Shown: positions 15,099-24,326 of the stretch, in pieces
Layout: every line of letters begins with the position of its first letter
How positions within the stretch are numbered: the first letter of the stretch is position 1
Program-made: the position numbers and the translations under genes
Notes under the pieces: generated by a model
Seen by the model: only the letters and a program-made list of their open reading frames with translations
What the model was told of the DNA's origin: nothing
The model's database searches: none
Origin: Methanocella sp. PtaU1.Bin125
Lineage (GTDB): Archaea > Halobacteriota > Methanocellia > Methanocellales > Methanocellaceae
DNA length: 37,813 nucleotides
Reading direction: 5' to 3'
Assembly: GCA_002067315.1 (NCBI GenBank)
Contig: MVRA01000079.1
Coordinates: forward strand, 1 to 37,813

Positions 15099-17927
15099 AT
15101 GGGTAAAAAACTGAACACGCAAAGTATAACTGTACAGCTGATAGCTCTCGGCCTGATCTTATCTATCGTGCCGATCGTAATTCTTACTTATATGAACGTA
15201 TCGTCGACCTCGCAGTCCTACGATACCATGACCGAGAAAATAAGCGTGGGCGCCGCTGCGGCAGCCAGGAACCAGTTCGATACTGCGCTGCTCAAGCAGG
15301 AAAGCTCAGTCATCGCGGTCGTCGCGGACATGAGGGTGCTCCATAGCCTGGAAAGCAGCGATAAAGCTGCCCTGAAGAGACTCGTGGACGAGTACAAGGC
15401 GAAGGACGCCAACTTTGACGTCATCACGATAAGCGATGCCAGCGGCAACGTGCTGGCCAGCAGCGCGTCCGGCGCGAACGGCGCCGGCTCTGCATCGAAG
15501 GGGATACAGGCCGCCCTTGCCGGCTCGGCCTACCTGGGCCTCGAGGTCATACCTGAAACAGCCGTAGCTGCCGACAACCTGCAGAAAGATGTCGCCGATT
15601 CCGGGACTAAGGAAGGGCTCATGATCGCCTGTGCCCGGCCCGTCCGGGATGAGGACGGTAAAGTGATCGGGGCCATCGTCGGCTCGAAGCTGCTCAACAG
15701 CGACAGCGGGATCGTCGACGATATCGCGAAGAGCACGAACACTGACGTCACAATTTTCATGGGCGACACCCGCATTACGACGACGCTGAAGAACGAGAAG
15801 GGCGACCGGAACGTGGGCACGAAGGGCAGCGCGTCCGTGGTCGAGACCGTCGTCGGCGACGGCAAGGACTACATGGGCAAGCTGACGCTTTTCGAGAAAC
15901 CGTACTTCGTGTACTACGAGCCGCTGGTATCGATCGACGGCAAGAACGTGGGCATGCTGTTCACGGGCGTGGACATTTCGGCGGAAACCGCGCAGATGAA
16001 CGGGATTATCATGCAGTCCATGATCATCGGCGTCGTGATCGCCGTCCTGGCCATCGGGGCCTCGTTGTTTGTGACGTTCCGCATCACGAAGCCGATCAAG
16101 AAGCTGGTCGCGGCTGCAAACGACGTCGCGGGAGGCAACCTGAACACGGCCATCGAGACGGGCGCGACCGGCGGCGAAGTCGGGCAGCTGACCGACGCGA
16201 TCAGGGCGATGGTCGCCAACATCAAGGACCGCATCGTATACAGCGAGTCCATCCTCAAGGGCGTCCCCGATCCGATGTTCGTCGTGGACACGGACGCGAA
16301 GATCACGTACGTCAACGAGGCCGGTGCCAGGCTATACGGCACCAGCGTCACCGAGATCATGGGCAAGAAGCTCGGCGAGTCTTCGGGCGCCCGGGGCGCG
16401 GCGGCGGACGACGCCCGCATCGTGAAGTGCCTGCAGACCGGCGATGCCGTGAGCAACTTCGAGACCAGCGTTCAGATGAAAGGCGGCAAAGAGGTCTGGG
16501 TCCGGGGTAACGTCGCCCCGATCCGGGACATCAACGGCCGGGTGACCGGCGCGATCGAGCTGATGCAGGACATCACGGAGGCCCGGAACGCCCAGCAGAA
16601 GATCGAGCAGGCGGAGAAAGACGCCCGCGAGAAAGCCCTGTTCAGCGACAGTGTCCTCAAGTCTATTACGGACGCGCACATCGTCACGGACATCAACGGC
16701 AACGTGATCTACATCAACGAGGTCGCCCTGCGGATGCTCGGCTGGAGCGAAAAGGAGGCGCTGGGGCGCTCCGTCGACGACGTGATCGGCGTCAAGAACA
16801 ACAACACACGGAAGGCGCTGACTGAGCAGCGGGACATGCATAACGTGGAAGGCCACTTCATCACCCGCAACGGCCGGGACATCCCGGTGCTGGTGAACAC
16901 CACCATGATGAAGGACGTCCACGGCAACGTCACGGGCGTCAACGCGATGTTCAAGGACATCACGAAGGAGAAAGAGGCGAAGCGGCAGCTCGCCGAGATC
17001 ACCGCCTCCGCGAACAAGATCGCCGAGCGGGTGACCGGGGCGAGCGGCAACGTGCTCGACAGCGTGCAGCAGGTAATGTCGGCGTCCAGGCAGATCAGCG
17101 AGAGCATCTCGCAGATCGCTTCCGGCAGCCAGACCCAGGCGAAGAACATCGAGAACATCAACACCCTGATGCATGACATGAGCAAGAGCATCTCCGAAGT
17201 GAACGTCGGCGCGAGGCAGACCAGCGAAGACGCCATCAAGGTCAACCTCGAGGCCCGGAAGAGCGGCGAGAACGCCCGGATAGCGATTAAGAAGATGGAC
17301 GAGCTGCACGTCGCCGTCAACGACAGCGCGAAGATCGTCGCCGACCTGGGCGAGAAGAGCAAGAAGATCGGCCAGATCGTCGACATGATCACGGCGATCG
17401 CCGGGCAGACCAACCTGCTTGCGCTGAATGCCGCTATCGAAGCGGCGAGGGCCGGCGACGCGGGCCGCGGGTTCGCGGTGGTCGCGGAAGAGGTCCGGAA
17501 GCTGGCCGAGGAATCAGCGAAAGCCGCCGAGGAGATCAACAGCCTCATCGGCGAGGTCCGGGACCAGACGGCCCGGGCGGTCGAATCCATGAGCCGGGGC
17601 ACGAAGGAAGTGGACGAGAGCAACCGGATCGTCGCCGAGTCCCTCAAGAGCCTGGAGGACATCAGCCGGATGATCGACACTACGGCCGCCAAGGCACAGG
17701 AGATTGCGGCCATGACGGAAAAGCAGGCCGCGAACACCGAACGCGTGGTCAAGGACGTGGAGGACATGGCCTCGGTCATCGAGGAAAGCGCCGCGGGCGC
17801 CGAAGAGGTGAGCGCGTCGTCCGAGGAGGCGACGGCGACCGCCGAGCAGGTGTCCGGGATGGCGTCGGAGCTGGCGAAGATCGCGGTCGAGCTGAAGACC
17901 GAGGTAGGCAAGCTCAAGGTGGAGTAA
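15099..17927 (+). CDS. Methyl-accepting chemotaxis protein, Cache-HAMP-PAS-PAS-MA
   Basis: A 942-residue transducer. Residues 10-32 form TM1; about 33-300 are an extracytoplasmic double-Cache-like sensor; 304-326 form TM2; a HAMP domain follows (about 326-378). Two PAS domains come next: one near 384-490 ([26 protein letters not shown]) and one near 517-625 ([22 protein letters not shown]). The signalling domain fills 634-940, with the conserved hairpin tip [19 protein letters not shown] near 768-786. No C-terminal pentapeptide for CheR docking. It signals through CheW/CheA; cheW follows 31 bp later, while cheA, cheY and methylation genes are not in the window. The ligand is unknown; the PAS domains may sense redox or an internal ligand. 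Confidence 0.95.
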   Translation: MGKKLNTQSITVQLIALGLILSIVPIVILTYMNVSSTSQSYDTMTEKISVGAAAAARNQFDTALLKQESSVIAVVADMRVLHSLESSDKAALKRLVDEYKAKDANFDVITISDASGNVLASSASGANGAGSASKGIQAALAGSAYLGLEVIPETAVAADNLQKDVADSGTKEGLMIACARPVRDEDGKVIGAIVGSKLLNSDSGIVDDIAKSTNTDVTIFMGDTRITTTLKNEKGDRNVGTKGSASVVETVVGDGKDYMGKLTLFEKPYFVYYEPLVSIDGKNVGMLFTGVDISAETAQMNGIIMQSMIIGVVIAVLAIGASLFVTFRITKPIKKLVAAANDVAGGNLNTAIETGATGGEVGQLTDAIRAMVANIKDRIVYSESILKGVPDPMFVVDTDAKITYVNEAGARLYGTSVTEIMGKKLGESSGARGAAADDARIVKCLQTGDAVSNFETSVQMKGGKEVWVRGNVAPIRDINGRVTGAIELMQDITEARNAQQKIEQAEKDAREKALFSDSVLKSITDAHIVTDINGNVIYINEVALRMLGWSEKEALGRSVDDVIGVKNNNTRKALTEQRDMHNVEGHFITRNGRDIPVLVNTTMMKDVHGNVTGVNAMFKDITKEKEAKRQLAEITASANKIAERVTGASGNVLDSVQQVMSASRQISESISQIASGSQTQAKNIENINTLMHDMSKSISEVNVGARQTSEDAIKVNLEARKSGENARIAIKKMDELHVAVNDSAKIVADLGEKSKKIGQIVDMITAIAGQTNLLALNAAIEAARAGDAGRGFAVVAEEVRKLAEESAKAAEEINSLIGEVRDQTARAVESMSRGTKEVDESNRIVAESLKSLEDISRMIDTTAAKAQEIAAMTEKQAANTERVVKDVEDMASVIEESAAGAEEVSASSEEATATAEQVSGMASELAKIAVELKTEVGKLKVE

Positions 17928-17958
17928 TCCTCCGCCTTCCCTGTTCAGGGGGTTTGAA

Positions 17959-18426
17959 ATGGCAGACAACGTTTCGAGGGACATGCAGCTGGTGGTATTC
18001 CGGCTGGGCAACGAGGAGTACGGCGCCGACATCTCCCAGATCCGGGAGATCATCCGGGCCGGGGATATCACGAGCATCCCCCAGGCGCCGGACTACGTGC
18101 ACGGCGTGATCAACCTCCGGGGCCAGGTGACCACCGTGGTCAACCTGCGCCGGCGGCTGAGCATGCCGGATAAGGAAAAGGACAGCAACTCGCGCATCGT
18201 CATCGTCGAGGTGGACCATACCACCGTGGGCATGATGGTGGACAGCGTGACCGAGGTCAAGTACATCAGCGGCAGCCAGGTCGAGCCGTTCTCCGGCCTG
18301 CTGGCGGCCGGCCAGGAGCAGAACTACATCCTGGGCGTGTGCAAGCTCAAGGACCACCTGCTCATCCTGATCGACCTGAAGCACGTGCTGGCGGAGGTCG
18401 TCAGCAGCCCGGCCACGGCCATGTAA
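17959..18426 (+). CDS. cheW: Chemotaxis coupling protein CheW
   Basis: A 155-residue single-domain CheW, linking chemoreceptors to the CheA kinase. Family traits: LVVFRLGNEEYGADISQIREIIR at the N-terminus, the VINLRGQVTTVVNLRRRL block near residues 49-66, and VGMMVDSVTEVKYISGSQVEP, closing with LLILIDLKHVL. AGGGGG at 17946-17951 acts as ribosome site. It is co-directional and adjacent to the MCP, so the two form a dedicated pair. A palindrome with T-run follows as terminator. Confidence 0.95.
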   Translation: MADNVSRDMQLVVFRLGNEEYGADISQIREIIRAGDITSIPQAPDYVHGVINLRGQVTTVVNLRRRLSMPDKEKDSNSRIVIVEVDHTTVGMMVDSVTEVKYISGSQVEPFSGLLAAGQEQNYILGVCKLKDHLLILIDLKHVLAEVVSSPATAM

Positions 18427-18486
18427 AACGGGTCGTACGGCACCGGTTGATAAAGCCGGCCGTATGATTTGATCGCATCAGGGTAA

Positions 18487-18518
18487 CGGTGCCTCGAGAG
18501 GCACCGCTCTTTTTTTTA
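18487..18518 (+). terminator. Hairpin-plus-T-run terminator after cheW
   Basis: CGGTGCCTCGAGAGGCACCG (18487-18506) is a perfect 20-bp palindrome, followed by CTC and then an unbroken run of eight or nine T. It looks like an intrinsic terminator of bacterial form, which is uncommon in archaea where T-tracts alone suffice. Confidence 0.75.
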
Positions 18519-18563
18519 ACGGGCAGATCACCCCGGCGCCCGCGCGGGCACGGTTCGGAAACA

Positions 18564-18573
18564 TTATTATACA
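18564..18573 (+). promoter_or_regulatory. TATA box of trm1
   Basis: TTATTATACA at 18564-18573 lies about 27 bp before ATG 18595, so transcription would begin at or next to the start codon: a leaderless message. Confidence 0.5.
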
Positions 18574-18594
18574 GTGCGCCTATTTTAGCCTCTG

Positions 18595-19692
18595 ATGGCG
18601 CAGATCAGGGAAGGCCGGGTCACCGTCGAGATGGGCGAGGGCGTGTTCTACAATCCCCGCATGGAGATGAACCGTGACATTAGCGTGGCCTGTGTCGCCT
18701 GCCTGCCGGGAGTGAAGACCTACGTCGACGCCATGGCCGCGTCGGGCATCCGGGGCATCCGGGTGAAGAAAGAGGTGCCGCGGGAACTGGACGTTACGGT
18801 GAACGACTGGGACGCGGACGCTTACCGGCTCATCCAGCAGAACGCGGCGCTCAACGATGTCGCGGTGAACGCGTCCAACCGGGGGGCGAATACGCTGCTG
18901 TCCTGCACCCAGTTCGATTACGTCGACCTCGATCCCTTCGGCACCCCGGCGCCATACATCGACTCGGCCTGCCGGTCGGCGAAAGTGGCTATGGGCGTCA
19001 CGGCCACGGACACCGCGCCGCTGTGCGGGGCCCACCTGCGCGCGGGAATGCGGCGCTACGCCGCCCGGCCGCTTAAGACTGACTACTATCACGAGGTCGG
19101 GCTGCGCGTCCTGCTGGGCAAGGTAGTGCGGGAGCAGGCGAAGTACGATAAGGCGGTCCGCCCGCTGCTCTGCCATGCGACCGAGCACTACGTGCGCCTC
19201 TACCTCGAGGTGCAGCACGGCGTGATCTTTGCTGACCGGATGGTCGATCGGATGGGTTACCTGCTCCACTGCTTCAAGTGCCATCACCACGAATTGCACC
19301 CGGGCATGGCGATCACCACACCATACGCCTGCCCGGTGTGTGGCGCGAAGGCGCAGATCGGCGGGCCCCTGTGGCTGGGCGACACGAAGGACGACGCCTT
19401 CGTCGGCCACGTGATCGAGACGATCGGGGCGGGGCCCTTCGGCAAAAAAGAGCGGGCGCTGCGGATGCTGCAGACCATCCGGGACGAGATCGACGTGCCC
19501 ATGTACTACGACCAGCACATCCTCTGCCGGGACCTGAAAGCGACGCCGACGGCGATCGGCGTACTGATCGACGCGCTACGGGCGCGGGGCTACCGTGCGT
19601 CACGCACTCATTACTCGGGGATCGGCTTCAAGACGGACGCGCCCGTCAACGACATCAAGGCCACGATTCTACGTCTCTCACCCCCTCGCTGA
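18595..19692 (+). CDS. trm1: tRNA (guanine26-N2)-dimethyltransferase Trm1
   Basis: A 365-residue SAM-dependent enzyme making N2,N2-dimethylguanosine at position 26 of tRNA. Motifs: GVFYNPRMEMNRDISV near the N-terminus, the Rossmann strand and LDPFGTPAPYIDSACR with DPFG at 113-116 (catalytic motif IV), and a zinc site CFKCHHHE...CPVCG near residues 224-248. The C-terminal domain has YYDQH and the TRA-like YRASRTHYSGIGFKT. Length is normal for archaeal Trm1. The near-leaderless promoter and the terminator upstream indicate a single-gene unit, or one reading into the next gene through a 200-bp spacer. Confidence 0.95.
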   Translation: MAQIREGRVTVEMGEGVFYNPRMEMNRDISVACVACLPGVKTYVDAMAASGIRGIRVKKEVPRELDVTVNDWDADAYRLIQQNAALNDVAVNASNRGANTLLSCTQFDYVDLDPFGTPAPYIDSACRSAKVAMGVTATDTAPLCGAHLRAGMRRYAARPLKTDYYHEVGLRVLLGKVVREQAKYDKAVRPLLCHATEHYVRLYLEVQHGVIFADRMVDRMGYLLHCFKCHHHELHPGMAITTPYACPVCGAKAQIGGPLWLGDTKDDAFVGHVIETIGAGPFGKKERALRMLQTIRDEIDVPMYYDQHILCRDLKATPTAIGVLIDALRARGYRASRTHYSGIGFKTDAPVNDIKATILRLSPPR

Positions 19693-19939
19693 GCCAAAAA
19701 AATAGTAGTTTTCCTGCCCGTAAAGATTCGGGAATATTATTTTCTCTAATATGCCGATATATCGAAAATTTTGTGACGTATAAGGAAATATTTTTTCCAA
19801 TAGCTGCGGTAACTTTGTGACAAAAATGTAATTACAATCGCCAAATTTTCTCACGATCTATACGAAAGTTTATTTAAGGTTAGCGACTGAATATATGACA
19901 TTTATCATATTAGGGCATACTGACAGTCTCGGTGAGTGT

Positions 19940-20971
19940 ATGCAGGTGGATAACGGAATAACGATATTGCGGGTAATCGAGGTTATTCTCGTATTATTAT
20001 TATCGGTCATCATTGTCCTTGTCGTCCCTAAGGTACGGGAGATCAAGAACAACGGCGTGAAAACGTCTCTGTACATTTTCCTCGGCATCGTCCTCTTCAT
20101 TCTGGTGGGCATGGGGTATAATGTCATCCAGGACATCAGCGCGTCCGGCCAGGACCCCAATATAGCGATCCTGTACCCGTACACGCAATTTTTCCCGCTG
20201 CTGGTGCTGTCCATAGCGCTGGCGGGCGTCCTGCTGGTCACCTACATGGAGGGCGAAAAGTACGGGCTCATCATGGCGGGCACCGGCTTCCTCGTGATGG
20301 CGCCGGATATCCTGAAGTACATGAGCAGCGGGCGGTTCGACCTGTTCCTGCTGGGCTGTGTGGTCTGGGCGTTGATACCGGTCGTCTGGGTCCTGCTGTT
20401 CCGGCGGATCATCTACGACGACACGACCATGAGGGAACGTATCTGGGCGGCGGTCAGCGCATCGCTCATCTCGTACCTCATCTACGTCTGCACGGCCCTG
20501 GTCGCGGTCTTCGGCGAGAGCACGAGGACGATCGGCGCCGACGTGATGGCCAGCATCACGGCGAACAGCAGCGACATGCTCCGTTTCGTCGTCATCTCGC
20601 TCTGGTTCTTCATCCTCCTCACGGTCATCGTCATCTCCCTCATGTTCGTCATCCATGACCTGGCGCTGCACACGTTCAACGTCCGGCGCGTCGTGAAGAA
20701 CCACAAGGAGATCGACTACGTGTCGGCCCATCCCGTGGAGGCGATCGTGAAGGACATCGAGCCCAGGATCGACGCATACAAGGGCCTGGTCGAGGAGATG
20801 CAGGTCTTCCACCAGTACATCGACAAAGTCGACCGGCTCCGGGCGGCGTCGACGATCGCGAGGTTCAAGCAGGAGTACCTGACGCTGGCCGCCCGGCACA
20901 CCGAGGGCTCCAAGGCGGAGGCGGAACGCCTGATCAAGGTCATCGACCAGGAATTCAAGAATAGGTATTGA
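19940..20971 (+). CDS. Seven-TM membrane protein, first gene of MoxR/VWA cassette
   Basis: About 343 residues with seven hydrophobic spans at roughly 8-28, 43-62, 84-104, 107-122, 132-155, 167-190 and 213-238, and a cytosolic C-terminal tail of about 100 charged, helical residues (KNHKEIDYVSAHPVEAIVKDIEPRIDAYKGLVEEM onward). No known family or catalytic motif is seen; a 7-TM fold with a cytosolic signalling-like tail could be a membrane sensor. ATG 19940 with GGTGAG before it is preferred; ATG 19895 lies before the start point predicted by TATA-like TTTATTTAA at 19869-19877. The MoxR gene follows after 10 bp, so they are co-transcribed. Confidence 0.7.
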   Translation: MQVDNGITILRVIEVILVLLLSVIIVLVVPKVREIKNNGVKTSLYIFLGIVLFILVGMGYNVIQDISASGQDPNIAILYPYTQFFPLLVLSIALAGVLLVTYMEGEKYGLIMAGTGFLVMAPDILKYMSSGRFDLFLLGCVVWALIPVVWVLLFRRIIYDDTTMRERIWAAVSASLISYLIYVCTALVAVFGESTRTIGADVMASITANSSDMLRFVVISLWFFILLTVIVISLMFVIHDLALHTFNVRRVVKNHKEIDYVSAHPVEAIVKDIEPRIDAYKGLVEEMQVFHQYIDKVDRLRAASTIARFKQEYLTLAARHTEGSKAEAERLIKVIDQEFKNRY

Positions 20972-20981
20972 GGAAGGTTAT

Positions 20982-21860
20982 ATGGTACTGTTCAAGCGAG
21001 ACGACATCATCAAGGTCATTGAGACGTGCCAGATCAAGGGCCAGGACGAGGCGATCATCCGGGCGCTGATGTACATCAACCTCGGCTACCCGATCATGCT
21101 CTACGGGCCGCCGGGCAACGGCAAGACGACGATCGCCGAGCATATCCTGCGGTACGTCTCAAAGGGAGACAACTACTACCGCATCGAGGCGACGGAAGGC
21201 ATGACGGAGTATCACACCATCGGCGGCTTCCACCCGCTGTCCATGTCGGGCAATCCCGAGCTCTCGAAGCAGTTCATCTACAAGGACGGTGTCATCACCC
21301 GGGCCCTGCAGGAGAATAAGAACATGCTCATCGACGAGTTCACCCGTGCGCCCACCACCGCCTACTCGGGCCTGTTCATGCTGCTCTCCACGGGGCAGCT
21401 CGTCCTGGAGCACCGGGAGATGGTGCTCAAGCGCCCGAACAACTGGGTCCTCATGGTCACGGCGAACCTCGGCGACGAGGGCACGTTCAAGATGAGCGCC
21501 GCCCTGAAAAGGCGCTTCATCCCCATCTTCATCGGCTACACCAGCCGGTATACCGAGGAGAAAGTCCTCAAGGAATACACCCCGAAACTGAGCCCGGAGA
21601 TCGTGCGCGCGATCCTGGACTTCGCCGAGGAGACCCGGCGCCTGTGGCAGGAGGAAAAGTCGCTGCCCCAGGGGCTGTCCACCGACGGTGTCATCAAGAT
21701 GGCCCGGTACTGCGACATCTCCATCGACGAGGGCCTGGACGCGAAGACGGCGTTTACCGACGCGGCCATGCACCAGGGCGTGATCATCGCCGACGAGACG
21801 GACTACGTTTCGCTCCAGACCGTCAACGAGCTGGCGTTGAAGATCGGCAGCCGGTTGTGA
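20982..21860 (+). CDS. MoxR-type AAA+ ATPase
   Basis: A 292-residue AAA+ ATPase of the MoxR/CbbQ/NorQ/GvpN group, which remodel partner complexes together with VWA proteins. Walker A GPPGNGKT is at residues 42-49, Walker B MLIDEF at about 115-120, sensor 1 in VTAN near 158-161, and the arginine-finger segment ALKRRF near 175-180. RALMYINLGYPIMLYGPPG resembles GvpN in the lead-in, but no gas-vesicle gene is nearby. The C-terminal lid (about 195-292) is helical. It lies 10 bp after the 7-TM gene and 28 bp before the VWA gene, so the three form an operon. The remodelled target is unknown. Confidence 0.9.
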   Translation: MVLFKRDDIIKVIETCQIKGQDEAIIRALMYINLGYPIMLYGPPGNGKTTIAEHILRYVSKGDNYYRIEATEGMTEYHTIGGFHPLSMSGNPELSKQFIYKDGVITRALQENKNMLIDEFTRAPTTAYSGLFMLLSTGQLVLEHREMVLKRPNNWVLMVTANLGDEGTFKMSAALKRRFIPIFIGYTSRYTEEKVLKEYTPKLSPEIVRAILDFAEETRRLWQEEKSLPQGLSTDGVIKMARYCDISIDEGLDAKTAFTDAAMHQGVIIADETDYVSLQTVNELALKIGSRL

Positions 21861-21888
21861 AGCCTCCGGGGCATCGGGCGGTGTGAGT

Positions 21889-22797
21889 ATGGCGATATTC
21901 GCGGACGAGAACAGGGTACGGGAAGCGTGCGCCAAATGCATGGTCAATCCGGCCAGCGTGCACGCCTACGACGACCTGCTCACCGGCTGCCGGTCCATCG
22001 GCCGCAATTTTTTGAGGATCTACAACATCGTGCCCCCGACCATGACGCACATGGTCTACAACTCGTACCAGGGCATCGGCATTATCAACTACAACAAGTC
22101 GATCGCGGAATTCTGTAACAAGGGCAAGAGCCTGGAAGGGATGATCGCGCGCGAGCGCCGGCGGGACATCAAGAAGATCCGCTTCGCGGTCGTGTACGAC
22201 GACTCCAACTCGATGACCTCCTGGTGGCGCAACCAGACCATGTCCGAGACGATCAACGAGGCCGACTCGCCCCAGACGTACGCCAAGGTCGCCTGTATCT
22301 CCCTCATGGAAGGGCTCGGGAGAGACACCGAGATCACCCTGTGGAAATTCGGTACGGAGGCGCGGGGCCCGTACAACCTGACGACCAACATGTACCGGGA
22401 GCTGATCGCGAGCAACGGCTCCGGCGGCTCGCGCCTCGACCTCGCGCTGCAGTCGATGCTCGACAACGGGTGGGACAAGCGCAGCGGCGCGAAGATCGCG
22501 ATCATCATCACCGACGGCATCCCCGAGCACGGCCGCAGCATCTACGCGGAGGACGTCATCGCCACGGTCAACACGCTGGACATGCTCAAGCAGCTGGTCC
22601 GGCATAAGGTCCACGTGCTGTACCTGCAGCTGACCACGGACGAGTCGCGGAAGTACAGGAAGATCGGCGGCTACACGATGGTCGAGTTCGGCGAAGAGGT
22701 GCAGCGCCTCGGGTGCATCTACATGAGCGTCAAGACCAAGGACAAGATCGAGGCCTCCATGTACAAGGGCCTCAACTCGGTCATGAGACGCATTTGA
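21889..22797 (+). CDS. VWA-domain partner of the MoxR ATPase
   Basis: About 302 residues. The N-terminal 95 residues are helical without a recognised fold; the rest is a von Willebrand A domain with a complete-looking MIDAS: DDSNS (D-x-S-x-S) near residue 104, the GGSRLDLAL segment near 184-192 (Ser in place of the usual Thr), and IIITDG near 205. There is no signal peptide or membrane span, so it is cytosolic, as in the NorD/CbbO-type partners of MoxR ATPases. GTG 21883 is an alternative start. It is third in the 7-TM - MoxR - VWA operon and probably adapts the ATPase to its substrate. Confidence 0.85.
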   Translation: MAIFADENRVREACAKCMVNPASVHAYDDLLTGCRSIGRNFLRIYNIVPPTMTHMVYNSYQGIGIINYNKSIAEFCNKGKSLEGMIARERRRDIKKIRFAVVYDDSNSMTSWWRNQTMSETINEADSPQTYAKVACISLMEGLGRDTEITLWKFGTEARGPYNLTTNMYRELIASNGSGGSRLDLALQSMLDNGWDKRSGAKIAIIITDGIPEHGRSIYAEDVIATVNTLDMLKQLVRHKVHVLYLQLTTDESRKYRKIGGYTMVEFGEEVQRLGCIYMSVKTKDKIEASMYKGLNSVMRRI

Positions 22798-22831
22798 TCG
22801 GCCAAAAACAAATCGAGTCGCCGGCGACCGG

Positions 22832-22851
22832 GCCCGCGCGCGTGCGCGGGC
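22832..22851. other. GC hairpin between the VWA and tldD genes
   Basis: GCCCGCGC-GCGT-GCGCGGGC is a perfect 8-bp stem with a 4-nt loop. The preceding CGGCGACCGGGC (22822-22833) also appears in the reverse copy of family C at 4349-4420, so this may be a degraded copy. There is no T-run after it, so termination is uncertain. Confidence 0.45.
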
Positions 22852-22942
22852 GGGCGCAGTGCCGGGCGCGTCTAAGCCGCCCGCGCCGGCCGCATTTCTT
22901 CGTGGCATAGCTATAAGCCGTTGTCGCCGTAATATCTCTACG

Positions 22943-24325
22943 GTGATTTTTCTGATACGCGCGGTCAGCGACGCACTGGACGGACGGGCCGACTACTACG
23001 ATGTGCGCATCCTGCACGTCACGACGACGAGCATCGAGATGAAGAACGGCGGAGTGACGAGGGCCGTCGCCGGGACCGAGTCGGGGGCCTGCGTCCGGGT
23101 GCTGTTCCGCGGCGCCTGGGGATTTGCGAGCGCTCCCGAATCGGGGAAGGCGGCGCTCGGGGAAGCGGCCGACCGCGCGGCACGGATCGCGAAGGGCATC
23201 AGCGAGACCGTGGGGGAGAAGTCGGAACTGGCGGACGTGGAGCCCGCCGTCGACGACGTGACCGTGCCCATGAAGAAAAATTTTATGGACGTGCCGATCG
23301 GCGAAAAGGTCGACCTGATCAGGGCCGCGCACGACATGATCAAAAAGTACGAGTTCGTCACGAACGATCTGATCACCTATAAGGATACGTATACGGTCGG
23401 GGAGCTTTACTCTTCCGAGGGCGCATCCGTCATTACCCGTATGCCGCGGGTGTTCTGGCAGCTCGAGCTGGCCGGGCGCAAGGACGGCCAGGCGCAGTCG
23501 GTCCGCCGGCGGATCGGCCGGACCTCCGGCCTGGAGGCGCTGGATGACGACGCGCCGCTAAAGATGGCGGACAGCGCTGTCGCTTCGCTCATCGCCCTCC
23601 TGAACGGCAAGTCGCCGCCTTCCGGGCCGATGCCCGTGATCGCGGACCCTGACCTCGCCGGCGTCTTCGCCCACGAGGCGGTCGGCCATGCGGCGGAGGC
23701 CGACCTGGTCGCGACCGGCAACTCCTGCTTCGCGGGCCGGATCGGCGAGCAGATCGGCAGCGACATGGTCACCATCCGGGACGACGCCACCCTGCCGGGG
23801 ATGAACGGCAGCATGGTCTACGACGACGAGGGCGTGAAGGCGGGCAACAAGGTGCTCATCCGGAACGGGATACTCAACGACTTCATCCAGAGCCGCGAGA
23901 CCGCGGCGAAGCTCGGCATGGCCCCCAACGGCGGGGCGAGGGCCGAGTCCTATCACGGGCGCCCGCTGGTGCGCATGAGCAACACGCTCTTCGAGGCGGG
24001 TGACCGCGACTTCAAGGAGATGATCGAGGGCGTCAGGCTCGGCGTGTACGCGAAGGGCACCCGCGGCGGGCAGGTGAATACTGCGCAGGGCTTTTTCCAG
24101 TTCAACGCGCAGGAGTCCTACCTGATCGAGAACGGCGAGATCACGAAGCCGCTGCGCGACGTCTCGCTCTCCGGGCGGACGCTGGACATCCTGAAGCTGA
24201 TCGACGCCGTGGGAGCGGACGCGGACACGGCCGGCGTGGGCATTTGCGGCAAGGGCCAGCAGGTGCCCGTGGGCCAGGGGGGCCCGCACATACGCATATC
24301 CCGGTGCGTCGTGGGAGGACGATAA
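22943..24325 (+). CDS. tldD: TldD metalloprotease subunit
   Basis: About 460 residues of the TldD family. The zinc motif HEAVGH (HExxxH) is at about residues 244-249, preceded by PDLAGVFAHE. Other family blocks are MVTIRDDATLPGMNGSMVYDDEGV, NGILNDFIQSRETAAKLGM and the C-terminal GQQVPVGQGGPHIRI. TldD and TldE form a heteromeric protease; in bacteria it matures microcin B17 and degrades the CcdA antitoxin; substrates in archaea are unknown. GTG 22943 (VIFLIRAVSDAL) is the likely start; the longer frame upstream runs through the GC hairpin. tldE begins 1 bp after its stop codon. Confidence 0.95.
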   Translation: MIFLIRAVSDALDGRADYYDVRILHVTTTSIEMKNGGVTRAVAGTESGACVRVLFRGAWGFASAPESGKAALGEAADRAARIAKGISETVGEKSELADVEPAVDDVTVPMKKNFMDVPIGEKVDLIRAAHDMIKKYEFVTNDLITYKDTYTVGELYSSEGASVITRMPRVFWQLELAGRKDGQAQSVRRRIGRTSGLEALDDDAPLKMADSAVASLIALLNGKSPPSGPMPVIADPDLAGVFAHEAVGHAAEADLVATGNSCFAGRIGEQIGSDMVTIRDDATLPGMNGSMVYDDEGVKAGNKVLIRNGILNDFIQSRETAAKLGMAPNGGARAESYHGRPLVRMSNTLFEAGDRDFKEMIEGVRLGVYAKGTRGGQVNTAQGFFQFNAQESYLIENGEITKPLRDVSLSGRTLDILKLIDAVGADADTAGVGICGKGQQVPVGQGGPHIRISRCVVGGR

Positions 24326-24326
24326 T

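Noticed and set aside
20000-20899. Long minus-strand ORF of 299 codons opposite the 7-TM gene
   Set aside because: Composition (Asp, Arg, His-rich, no hydrophobic core) is typical of an antisense shadow of a GC-rich membrane-protein gene.
20982-21860. Gas vesicle protein GvpN
   Set aside because: The lead-in to Walker A resembles GvpN, but no gas-vesicle structural gene is nearby and a VWA partner follows, so a general MoxR call is safer.
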